A stretch of 64,000 nt of DNA from Cordylochernes scorpioides (taxonomy: Eukaryota; Arthropoda; Arachnida; Pseudoscorpiones; Chernetidae): the NCBI GenBank assembly GCA_030710605.1, contig CP092877.1, forward strand, positions 37,992,990 through 38,056,989, read 5' to 3'. Made by a program: the position numbers and the translations under genes. Position 1 is the first letter of the stretch; every line of letters begins with the position of its first letter. The notes below the pieces were generated by a model that was not told the DNA's origin, did no database searches, and worked only from the letters and a program-made list of their open reading frames with translations. Below are positions 56,179-64,000 of the stretch, in pieces.

Positions 56179-56222
56179 CCTGGACTGACGAGGGCCATCA
56201 GCCCGAAACCATGGTCTCCAGG
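56179..56222 (+). ncRNA. Hammerhead ribozyme (family A, plus copy)
   Basis: Stem I CCTGGA (56179-56184) with TCCAGG (56217-56222). CUGACGA is at 56185-56191. Stem II is GGGC (56192-56195) with GCCC (56201-56204). GAAA is at 56205-56208. ACCATGGT is at 56208-56215, with predicted cleavage after C56216. Confidence 0.95.
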
Positions 56223-56522
56223 TGGACGCTTTTCAGTTTGCCAAAGCTGGTGTTGTGGCTTTGTCACCGACCCGAGGCCGCTAGTTGCGGCGACGGTCAA
56301 TAGATGGCGTCTGTTTTAGACGTCTATTTTGACGGGAGAGGCGACCCTTGTCTCTTTAGATATATATATATATATATAAAAAATGGCATATCCTGACCAG
56401 GAGCACATGTGCTTTACAGAAGGCAGAGCGCCATCTGGTGGAACAGAAATCAACCAAACATTGATTTAGCCTGTTCCCTGATATTTGGCCAACCCAATTT
56501 CTTGATAAATCAAGAAAAGCCA

Positions 56523-56565
56523 TCCACGAACGCGTTTCGCGCTTTTTGGCGCTCGTCAGCGTGGA
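56523..56565 (-). ncRNA. Hammerhead ribozyme B, minus 1
   Basis: On the minus strand: stem I TCCACG/CGTGGA, CUGACGA, stem II GCGC/GCGC with loop CAAAAA, GAAA, stem III palindrome ACGCGT, cleavage site GUU. Confidence 0.93.
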
Positions 56566-56876
56566 GTAGGCTGAACCATTGAGACCAAAAAAGATTTTTT
56601 GATCCCAATGGCTTCCTGAAAAACCAAGAAATGGGTATTTAAGGCCAAACTTGCGTAAATACGCTTAGCACATTAAAAAACGAAATAAAAAAATAAAAGA
56701 TAAAAAGATCAGGTGTTGAAATCAATATAAAAAAAAATGGCATATCCTGACCAGGAGCACATGTGCTTTACAGAAGGCAGAGCGCCATCTGGTGGAACAG
56801 AAATCAACCAAACATTGATTTAGCCTGTTCCCTGATATTTGGCCAACCCAATTTCTTGATAAATCAAGAAAAGCCA

Positions 56877-56919
56877 TCCACGAACGCGTTTCGCGCTTTT
56901 TGGCGCTCGTCAGCGTGGA
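56877..56919 (-). ncRNA. Hammerhead ribozyme B, minus 2
   Basis: Same sequence and fold as the copy 354 bp away. Confidence 0.93.
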
Positions 56920-57229
56920 GTAGGCTGAACCATTGAGACCAAAAAAGATTTTTTGATCCCAATGGCTTCCTGAAAAACCAAGAAATGGGTATTTAAGGCC
57001 AAACTTGCGTAAATACGCTTAGCACATTAAAAAACGAAATAAAAAAATAAAAGATAAAAAGATCAGGTGTTGAAATCAATATAAAAAAAATGGCATATCC
57101 TGACCAGGAGCACATGTGCTTTACAGAAGGCAGAGCGCCATCTGGTGGAACAGAAATCAACCAAACATTGATTTAGCCTGTTCCCTGATATTTGGCCAAC
57201 CCAATTTCTTGATAAATCAAGAAAAGCCA

Positions 57230-57272
57230 TCCACGAACGCGTTTCGCGCTTTTTGGCGCTCGTCAGCGTGGA
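57230..57272 (-). ncRNA. Hammerhead ribozyme B, minus 3
   Basis: Identical core, offset 353 bp from the previous copy. Confidence 0.93.
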
Positions 57273-57581
57273 GTAGGCTGAACCATTGAGACCAAAAAAG
57301 ATTTTTTGATCCCAATGGCTTCCTGAAAAACCAAGAAATGGGTATTTAAGGCCAAACTTGCGTAAATACGCTTAGCACATTAAAAAACGAAATAAAAAAA
57401 TAAAAGATAAAAAGATCAGGTGTTGAAATCAATATAAAAAAATGGCATATCCTGACCAGGAGCACATGTGCTTTACAGAAGGCAGAGCGCCATCTGGTGG
57501 AACAGAAATCAACCAAACATTGATTTAGCCTGTTCCCTGATATTTGGCCAACCCAATTTCTTGATAAATCAAGAAAAGCCA

Positions 57582-57624
57582 TCCACGAACGCGTTTCGCG
57601 CTTTTTGGCGCTCGTCAGCGTGGA
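57582..57624 (-). ncRNA. Hammerhead ribozyme B, minus 4
   Basis: Identical core, offset 352 bp. Confidence 0.93.
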
Positions 57625-57934
57625 GTAGGCTGAACCATTGAGACCAAAAAAGATTTTTTGATCCCAATGGCTTCCTGAAAAACCTAGAAATGGGTATTTA
57701 AGGCCAAACTTGCGTAAATACGCTTAGCACATTAAAAAACGAAATAAAAAAATAAAAGATAAAAAGATCAGGTGTTGAAATCAATATAAAAAAAATGGCA
57801 TATCCTGACCAGGAGCACATGTGCTTTACAGAAGGCAGAGCGCCATCTGGTGGAACAGAAATCAACCAAACATTGATTTAGCCTGTTCCCTGATATTTGG
57901 CCAACCCAATTTCTTGATAAATCAAGAAAAGCCA

Positions 57935-57977
57935 TCCACGAACGCGTTTCGCGCTTTTTGGCGCTCGTCAGCGTGGA
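57935..57977 (-). ncRNA. Hammerhead ribozyme B, minus 5
   Basis: Identical core, offset 353 bp; last minus copy before the turn at 58041. Confidence 0.93.
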
Positions 57978-58141
57978 GTAGGCTGAACCATTGAGACCAA
58001 AAAAGATTTTTTGATCCCAATGGCTTCCTGAAAAACCAAGAAGCGTATTTACGCGAGTTTGGCCTTAAATACCCATTTCTTGGTTTTTCAGGAAGCCATT
58101 GGGATCAAAAAATCTTTTTTGGTCTCAATGGTTCAGCCTAC

Positions 58142-58184
58142 TCCACGCTGACGAGCGCCAAAAAGCGCGAAACGCGTTCGTGGA
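58142..58184 (+). ncRNA. Hammerhead ribozyme B, plus 1
   Basis: Stem I TCCACG (58142-58147) with CGTGGA (58179-58184). CUGACGA is at 58148-58154. Stem II is GCGC (58155-58158) with GCGC (58165-58168). GAAA is at 58169-58172. ACGCGT is at 58172-58177, with cleavage after U58178 (GUU). Confidence 0.95.
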
Positions 58185-58494
58185 TGGCTTTTCTTGATTT
58201 ATCAAGAAATTGGGTTGGCCAAATATCAGGGAACAGGCTAAATCAATGTTTGGTTGATTTCTGTTCCACCAGATGGCGCTCTGCCTTCTGTAAAGCACAT
58301 GTGCTCCTGGTCAGGATATGCCATTTTTTTTATATTGATTTCAACACCTGATCTTTTTATCTTTTATTTTTTTATTTCGTTTTTTAATGTGCTAAGCGTA
58401 TTTACGCAAGTTTGGCCTTAAATACCCATTTCTTGGTTTTTCAGGAAGCCATTGGGATCAAAAAATCTTTTTTGGTCTCAATGGTTCAGCCTAC

Positions 58495-58537
58495 TCCACG
58501 CTGACGAGCGCCAAAAAGCGCGAAACGCGTTCGTGGA
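58495..58537 (+). ncRNA. Hammerhead ribozyme B, plus 2
   Basis: Identical core, offset 353 bp. Confidence 0.93.
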
Positions 58538-58845
58538 TGGCTTTTCTTGATTTATCAAGAAATTGGGTTGGCCAAATATCAGGGAACAGGCTAAATCAAT
58601 GTTTGGTTGATTTCTGTTCCACCAGATGGCGCTCTGCCTTCTGTAAAGCACATGTGCTCCTGGTCAGGATATGCCATTTTTTTATATTGATTTCAACACC
58701 TGATCTTTTTATCTTTTATTTTTTATTTCGTTTTTTAATGTGCTAAGCGTATTTACGCAAGTTTGGCCTTAAATACCCATTTCTTGGTTTTTCAGGAAGC
58801 CATTGGGATCAAAAAATCTTTTTTGGTCTCAATGGTTCAGCCTAC

Positions 58846-58888
58846 TCCACGCTGACGAGCGCCAAAAAGCGCGAAACGCGTTCGTGGA
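58846..58888 (+). ncRNA. Hammerhead ribozyme B, plus 3
   Basis: Identical core, offset 351 bp. Confidence 0.93.
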
Positions 58889-59198
58889 TGGCTTTTCTTG
58901 ATTTATCAAGAAATTGGGTTGGCCAAATATCAGGGAACAGGCTAAATCAATGTTTGGTTGATTTCTGTTCCACCAGATGGCGCTCTGCCTTCTGTAAAGC
59001 ACATGTGCTCCTGGTCAGGATATGCCATTTTTTTTATATTGATTTCAACACCTGATCTTTTTATCTTTTATTTTTTTATTTCGTTTTTTAATGTGCTAAG
59101 CGTATTTACGCAAGTTTGGCCTTAAATACCCATTTCTTGGTTTTTCAGGAAGCCATTGGGATCAAAAAATCTTTTTTGGTCTCAATGGTTCAGCCTAC

Positions 59199-59241
59199 TC
59201 CACGCTGACGAGCGCCAAAAAGCGCGAAACGCGTTCGTGGA
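59199..59241 (+). ncRNA. Hammerhead ribozyme B, plus 4
   Basis: Identical core, offset 353 bp. Confidence 0.93.
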
Positions 59242-59552
59242 TGGCTTTTCTTGATTTATCAAGAAATTGGGTTGGCCAAATATCAGGGAACAGGCTAAAT
59301 CAATGTTTGGTTGATTTCTGTTCCACCAGATGGCGCTCTGCCTTCTGTAAAGCACATGTGCTCCTGGTCAGGATATGCCATTTTTTTTTATATTGATTTC
59401 AACACCTGATCTTTTTATCTTTTATTTTTTTATTTCGTTTTTTAATGTGCTAAGCGTATTTACGCAAGTTTGGCCTTAAATACCCATTTCTTGGTTTTTC
59501 AGGAAGCCATTGGGATCAAAAAATCTTTTTTGGTCTCAATGGTTCAGCCTAC

Positions 59553-59595
59553 TCCACGCTGACGAGCGCCAAAAAGCGCGAAACGCGTTCGTGGA
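59553..59595 (+). ncRNA. Hammerhead ribozyme B, plus 5
   Basis: Identical core, offset 354 bp. Confidence 0.93.
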
Positions 59596-59904
59596 TGGCT
59601 TTTCTTGATTTATCAAGAAATTGGGTTGGCCAAATATCAGGGAACAGGCTAAATCAATGTTTGGTTGATTTCTGTTCCACCAGATGGCGCTCTGCCTTCT
59701 GTAAAGCACATGTGCTCCTGGTCAGGATATGCCATTTTTTTATATTGATTTCAACACCTGATCTTTTTATCTTTTATTTTTTTATTTCGTTTTTTAATGT
59801 GCTAAGCGTATTTACGCAAGTTTGGCCTTAAATACCCATTTCTTGGTTTTTCAGGAAGCCATTGGGATCAAAAAATCTTTTTTGGTCTCAATGGTTCAGC
59901 CTAC

Positions 59905-59947
59905 TCCACGCTGACGAGCGCCAAAAAGCGCGAAACGCGTTCGTGGA
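59905..59947 (+). ncRNA. Hammerhead ribozyme B, plus 6
   Basis: Identical core, offset 352 bp. Confidence 0.93.
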
Positions 59948-60257
59948 TGGCTTTTCTTGATTTATCAAGAAATTGGGTTGGCCAAATATCAGGGAACAGG
60001 CTAAATCAATGTTTGGTTGATTTCTGTTCCACCAGATGGCGCTCTGCCTTCTGTAAAGCACATGTGCTCCTGGTCAGGATATGCCATTTTTTTTATATTG
60101 ATTTCAACACCTGATCTTTTTATCTTTTATTTTTTTATTTCGTTTTTTAATGTGCTAAGCGTATTTACGCAAGTTTGGCCTTAAATACCCATTTCTTGGT
60201 TTTTCAGGAAGCCATTGGGATCAAAAAATCTTTTTTGGTCTCAATGGTTCAGCCTAC

Positions 60258-60300
60258 TCCACGCTGACGAGCGCCAAAAAGCGCGAAACGCGTTCGTGGA
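60258..60300 (+). ncRNA. Hammerhead ribozyme B, plus 7
   Basis: Identical core, offset 353 bp; last unit, ends at the (TA)n boundary. Confidence 0.93.
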
Positions 60301-60524
60301 TGGCTTTTCTTGATTTATCAAGAAATTGGGTTGGTCAAATATCAGGGAACAGGCTAAATCAATGTTTGGTTGATTTCTGTTCCACCAGATGGCGCTCTGC
60401 CTTCTGTAAAGCACATGTGCTCCTGGTCAGGATATGCCATTTTTTTTATATTGATTTCAACACCTGATCTTTTTATCTTTTATTTTTTTATTTCGTTTTT
60501 TAATATATATATATAATAACACAA

Positions 60525-60955
60525 AACAATAACGCGCCATCTATACATATGAAATAAAAGGATTTAAAAGCGCGAATGTTTCTTTTGTACATAAAACGAA
60601 CTTCTACTGTCCTTACTGCGATGAATAAATATATTGGGAGGGCTTGGCTCATCAATGGTGAACCCTCCCAGCGGTTTCGCCAATTTAATCCACCAGACCG
60701 CTTCTCAGAGCTCTAATACTGTATTGGATCATTCTGCTTTTATATGCTACACTGAAGGATGGAATCTCTGTATTAGAGCTCTGAGAAGCGGTCTGGTGGA
60801 TTAAATTGGCGAAACCGCTGGGAGGGTTCACCATTGATGAGCCAAGCCCTCTCAATATATTTATTCATCGCAGTAAGGACAGTAGAAGTTCGTTTTATGT
60901 ACAAAAGAAACATTCGCGCTTTTAAATCCTTTTATTTCATATATATATGTAGTAT
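60525..60955. repeat. Family D inverted pair
   Basis: Minus unit 60525-60765 and plus unit 60766-60955. The minus core is fully paired: GGGAGGG (60636-60642), TTGGC (60644-60648), CCCTCCC (60663-60669), GCCAA (60679-60683). In the plus core TTGGC (60806-60810) pairs with GCCAA (60841-60845). It adjoins the family B array through a short (TA)n. Confidence 0.88.
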
Positions 60956-60959
60956 ATTT

Positions 60960-61446
60960 TGAGTTAGATAGTTCACAACCTTCTTCTGATATTTATTATA
61001 ACCCCATATCTATATTAAAATATGTATCGACCTTGTAACAATGGAAGTGACAAATAAAACAAAGAGGCAGACGTAGACCAGACGTAAACAACCCGGCGCC
61101 AGAAAAGTGGCGTGATTACAAGAACCAATCAGGACTCTCCACCATATGCGGGAGTCCAGTATAAAAAGGCCCAGAAATTAGACAAAGTAGTTGTTTTCAG
61201 AGCGACGCCGTTATACGGTCGGTCGGATCTCTCACCCCCCCCCCCCCCCCCCCCCTTCTATCCGCGTAGGCTTAAGGGCATCCGCGACACCCGTGGTTCG
61301 ACTGCCTTCGTCCGTGGTCTACCTCTACTTCTTGGAGCTACCATCTAGACCTGCCTCTGTTCCTTGCTGTCCCCGTGCGGGAATCCCATCACGCACCCAC
61401 TACCACGACTGCCCAGTACATTCCACATCGGGATTACTACAGAACC
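60960..61446 (+). repeat. Putative 5' LTR of a second non-autonomous LTR element
   Basis: Inferred from a strong TATA box (61160), a downstream GC-richer transcribed part and the AAAGTCGACAGGATAACTGAGGACA motif at 61450, which matches the start of internal region 2 of the 6-10 kb element. It contains a 21-base C run (61235-61255). The left boundary is not determined and the 3' LTR is outside the window. Confidence 0.45.
61160..61169 (+). promoter_or_regulatory. TATA box
   Basis: TATAAAAAGG in an otherwise mixed-composition context, about 290 bp before the primer-site-like motif, the position expected for a U3 promoter. Confidence 0.55.
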
Positions 61447-61480
61447 CGTTAAAGTCGACAGGATAACTGAGGACAGCAGC

Positions 61481-61816
61481 ATGCAGAGGATGACGGAGGT
61501 CAGAGACGAATACGTCGCGGATGCCCTCACCAACATGCAGCCCCACTGCGAAGACCTAGTAAGCCGCCTAACAGACGCCATTCGGGGACCAGCCGTGTCT
61601 CGTGCCGAGGAGGTCATCATCGTCCCCATCGACATCTCCTGCGCCACGAACATCTCCCTCCATCGGCTCGAACAGGCAGACAAGATTCATCGAAAAATCC
61701 TGGCATTGCCCCGCCAACCAGCATCGACGATGTCCCATGGTAACCACCGCAAAAAAGATCACCAAGCCTCATCGCAGCCCACTCCACAAGACACATTCAA
61801 GACATCCATCTGGTAG
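61481..61816 (+). CDS. Small open frame at the start of the LTR element internal region, 111 codons
   Basis: ATG lies about 30 bp after the primer-site-like motif. Reads MQRMTEVRDEYVADALTN, then EDLVSRLTDAIRGPAVS, and is hydrophilic throughout. The DLVSRLTDAIRGPAVS stretch resembles DIVTQLAETIQDIAAS in internal region 2 of the 6-10 kb element, so it is probably a shortened gag N-terminus. No zinc knuckle, protease or RT follows. The frame is open further upstream (from 61364) but that part lies in the LTR. Confidence 0.4.
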   Translation: MQRMTEVRDEYVADALTNMQPHCEDLVSRLTDAIRGPAVSRAEEVIIVPIDISCATNISLHRLEQADKIHRKILALPRQPASTMSHGNHRKKDHQASSQPTPQDTFKTSIW

Positions 61817-61869
61817 GAGAATTTTCTCTACAGAACTATTTAATGTAACACTATCTCCGTTTGCTCTGA

Positions 61870-64000
61870 ATTAATTATTCGATACCGTTTTAATAGCAAT
61901 AACATTATTATTATAAATCCATCAAGTTCATTATTTTACCATTTTTATAGCATTTCAATTCAAATTTTAAATCTTGTACACCCTCATTTATCAATTTTTA
62001 CTTTATTTTAAGCAACTTTTAAATTTCAATTCATTAATTTCAATTTTACATAAAAAAATCACATTATATTTTAATTACTCGAATCATATTTTCTAAACTT
62101 ATTTGTGAGTTTTTTTTAATACCTTATTTATGGCCATAGTATTAATAATTAAATTTATTACGCTCTTTATTTTACTTGACCTATTACTATTCGAATTGAT
62201 ATTTCTCAATATTTAAAAGTTTTAAAAACTAATCCTAGATTTGTATTTTTATAAATATCAATTTTTTAAATTATCTCATCTCAAAATGTGCCTCCCACTT
62301 TTCCCACAATAACAAATACAACTATAAATGTAATATGCGAAAGCTAAATATCATACCATAAAATTTCCATTTTCCATTGCATTTCATTCCTGCCTGTGTT
62401 AAATTGTTAATTACGAAACTACCGAATTTTGTACCCATGCCATAACCTTTTCTCTTAGAAAATTTCGTAAATTCATTATTTTATAATTTTTCTAAACCTA
62501 ATCACCGCTAATAATCTCCAATCTAACGATTTGTCTGAACATCTTAACGCAAAACTTACTGGGAAACTAAGGTTATTTCACCTAGAGAATCCCAGAAGCT
62601 CGAAACGACCGAGGAAAGAAAAATAATTCGGCACAGCGGTGTCATCTCCTGTTTGTTTTTATTGCCGGCGCGGTGTGTCATCCACAGCTCCCACAATGGC
62701 GGCCATATTGACATCTTCAGTTTCAGTTCACCTGTACCTGAAACACGTGCTATTGGCACACCGGAATACTAGACTTTCGTGTCCACCAAATAACCCACCA
62801 GATTAAAATGGACAGGAAAATTATATAAAATCCCTTTTGTAGCAAATCTTATTTTTATAATGTTATAGGATAGTTTATCGTTTTATCAACCCCGTTTAAA
62901 ATTTAGGTCCCCACCATCTCTAAAATCGATCCTGTACATGAGACCAAAGGAGACGGCATCTTGGCCTCCTGAAAGGATAATTAACATCCCAAAATTGAAA
63001 ATTCCCCCTATCAATACTAGAACAAAACATCTTCACCAATGCCATCCATCAAGCTATCACCTTTTTTATATTTGTATGCTATATGTCTTTATTTTATTTT
63101 TCTATACCTCAACCACTCAGCCATTAGAAACAATCCAAACCAACATTATTATATAGTTTTATTGTCATTGCTCATTATATCTTAGAATATTCAACCATCA
63201 GCAATCTTTTGAATCATTACTATTCGACTATTTTTTAATCTGTCAGCATATATAGATTCTAAAACTTCACAAATTCAAGCTTTTTAAACATCATTTGAGT
63301 TTTTTTATATAACATTTGAATATTTTTAAAAATACCTTAAGATTGTCTTATTTCTGATATCATTGTTTTTTTATTAGATTATTATTATTTTCTCATATTG
63401 ACGCCTCTCTCTCTCAATCCTATCTTCCCATCCTATACCACTTATTCACACCTCCTTAACACATCTCCTCTCAACCTCATAGTCTCCCATAGGGTTCCTG
63501 TTGCCACCCATTTTATTATTATTTTTTTAAATTAATTCATCTATTGGACCATCCTTCCTCGGTATACAATTCCCGATAACGAGTTCAGGAAATCCAAAGA
63601 TTCTTTCTTTTTTTTCCATCACCCGACAACATCATTCATTACATTCAACTATGTCGGGTTGTTCAATCATCATTGGCAACAGTACCCTTTACCTTCCTTA
63701 CCTTCCATATTTACCGCAGTCAAGAGTCTCCTGCTCGCCAAGCAAACTTTTATTTTTTTTTTATTTTGATTCAACCAGCTGGCTCTACCTTCCTCGCTGT
63801 ACATTTCCCAACAGTGAGTTCAGGCGACCAGTTCGAGTTTTTTCTTTTTTCTCAACGCGCGGATCATCATTACAACCATCATTTTACCATTTTATTACTT
63901 TTTTTTTCAATTTTAATCCGAGCTCAATCATCATTGGTAACAGACAATTCTTGACTCCACCTTTCCCATTTCTCCACTTTCAACTTACCTACCTCCCCTG
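61870..64000. other. AT- and pyrimidine-rich internal region, no further feature
   Basis: Low-complexity T/C-rich stretches (for example 63390-63480, 63600-63960) similar in style to internal region 1 of the 6-10 kb element. No RT or integrase motif in either direction. Small frames here carry no recognisable domain. Confidence 0.5.

Larger units (their letters stand above)
55661..56360. mobile_element. Family A retrozyme-like inverted array (two hammerheads)
   Basis: Minus-oriented unit 55661-55979, partial second minus unit 55980-56071 (period 319 bp), then a plus-oriented unit from 56072 to 56360. The whole is flanked by (TA)n on both sides. Each full unit contains a hammerhead, the GCCGCTAG block, AGATGGCG (56302-56309 in the plus unit) and a GACGGGAGAGGCGACCC 3' part. 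No ORF that makes sense; the equal small frames on the two sides merely follow from the inverted repeat. Confidence 0.9.
56376..60503. mobile_element. Family B retrozyme-like array: 5 minus units facing 7 plus units
   Basis: 4.1 kb. Minus units 56376-58041, plus units 58042-60503, flanked by (TA)n on both sides. Unit length is 351-354 bp; units are almost identical and differ mainly in homopolymer lengths (T7-T9 after GCCA). Each unit carries one hammerhead, then AGATGGCG (58271-58278 in the first plus unit), and a T-rich segment. Parts of the unit resemble family C (CTTGATTtATCAAGAA, TTGGCC, AGCGTaTTtACGCAA). The 78-residue frame repeated in several units starts in the ribozyme and is not credible as a gene. 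Confidence 0.95.

Noticed and set aside
55750-56300. Matching 87- and 75-residue frames on opposite strands
   Set aside because: They are the same chance frame seen twice because family A is an inverted repeat, and they overlap the hammerhead.
58537-59831. 78-residue open frame repeated in several family B units
   Set aside because: It starts inside the ribozyme stem and is Phe/Ile-rich at the end from T-rich DNA. Its repetition is explained by the tandem repeat, and it is shortened where a homopolymer changes.
56376-60503. CRISPR-like or satellite interpretation of the B array
   Set aside because: Units are 350 bp without spacer/repeat alternation, orientation flips in the middle, and each unit has a ribozyme. 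Simple satellite does not explain family C insertion with target duplication.
61235-61255. C21 run as a biological signal
   Set aside because: Homopolymer of this length is prone to sequencing error. I see no supporting context beyond lying in a putative LTR.

Overview
The window is a transposon-rich, AT-rich piece of an invertebrate nuclear genome. The non-LTR C-terminal domains, Gypsy-type gag, tRNA-derived SINEs and Helitron ends suggest an arthropod, possibly an arachnid; that is inference. No complete host protein gene is visible. The only credible host-type genes are a tRNA-Gly(GCC) gene and perhaps one exon-like open frame carried in both arms of a large palindrome. Nearly everything recognisable is mobile DNA in different stages of decay.

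The standout content is a set of small (about 320-370 bp) tandem or inverted repeats that carry self-cleaving hammerhead ribozymes (HHRs), i.e. retrozyme-like / Penelope-like non-autonomous elements. I count 16 sequences that fold to a full HHR core: family A (unit 319 bp; 5413, 55828 minus, 56179), family C (unit about 340 bp; 41352) and family B (unit 351-354 bp; five copies on the minus strand then seven on the plus strand, 56376-60503). All have palindromic stem III sequences (ACCATGGT or ACGCGT), which fits dimeric hammerheads. A fourth family, D (unit about 366-371 bp, about a dozen copies), has no classical HHR. At the same position it has a different conserved core with CTGATGAG and GAAAC in permuted order and two interleaved helices, one supported by compensatory changes. 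All four families share the octamer AGATGGCG about 80-91 bp downstream of the ribozyme or core. Two family C insertions have clean 11-12 bp target-site duplications, and one has an empty site in the other palindrome arm.

Layout: 1-1250, minus-strand Gypsy-like LTR element (5' LTR, tRNA-Leu primer site, gag, start of protease). 1.25-6 kb, AT-rich DNA with D relics, a Helitron and an A-type HHR element. 6071-10563, a three-LTR tandem non-autonomous LTR element flanked by a TATA duplication. 12179-12344, a mariner-type MITE. 12669-16687, a nearly complete Jockey-like non-LTR element with target duplication. 18-27.5 kb, truncated non-LTR copies, SINE, fold-backs, a 1.8 kb G/T-rich minisatellite, a Helitron end, tRNA-Gly and D dimers. 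27.6-28.3 kb, tandem tRNA-Glu-like SINEs. 29.8-35.1 kb, a GC-rich, multiply frameshifted Tx1/L1-like non-LTR element. 35.5-55.3 kb, a giant inverted repeat (arms about 9-10 kb) around an exactly 100-N scaffold gap, with arm-specific transposon insertions. 55.66-60.96 kb, a nest of HHR/D families A, B and D, each as an inverted pair or array bounded by (TA)n. 60.96-64 kb, the 5' part of another LTR element with a TATA promoter and the same primer-site-like motif as the 6-10 kb element.

How they work together: the small ribozyme families have no ORF of their own and would depend on a reverse transcriptase supplied elsewhere (Penelope-like elements are the known partner class). None is present in the window.
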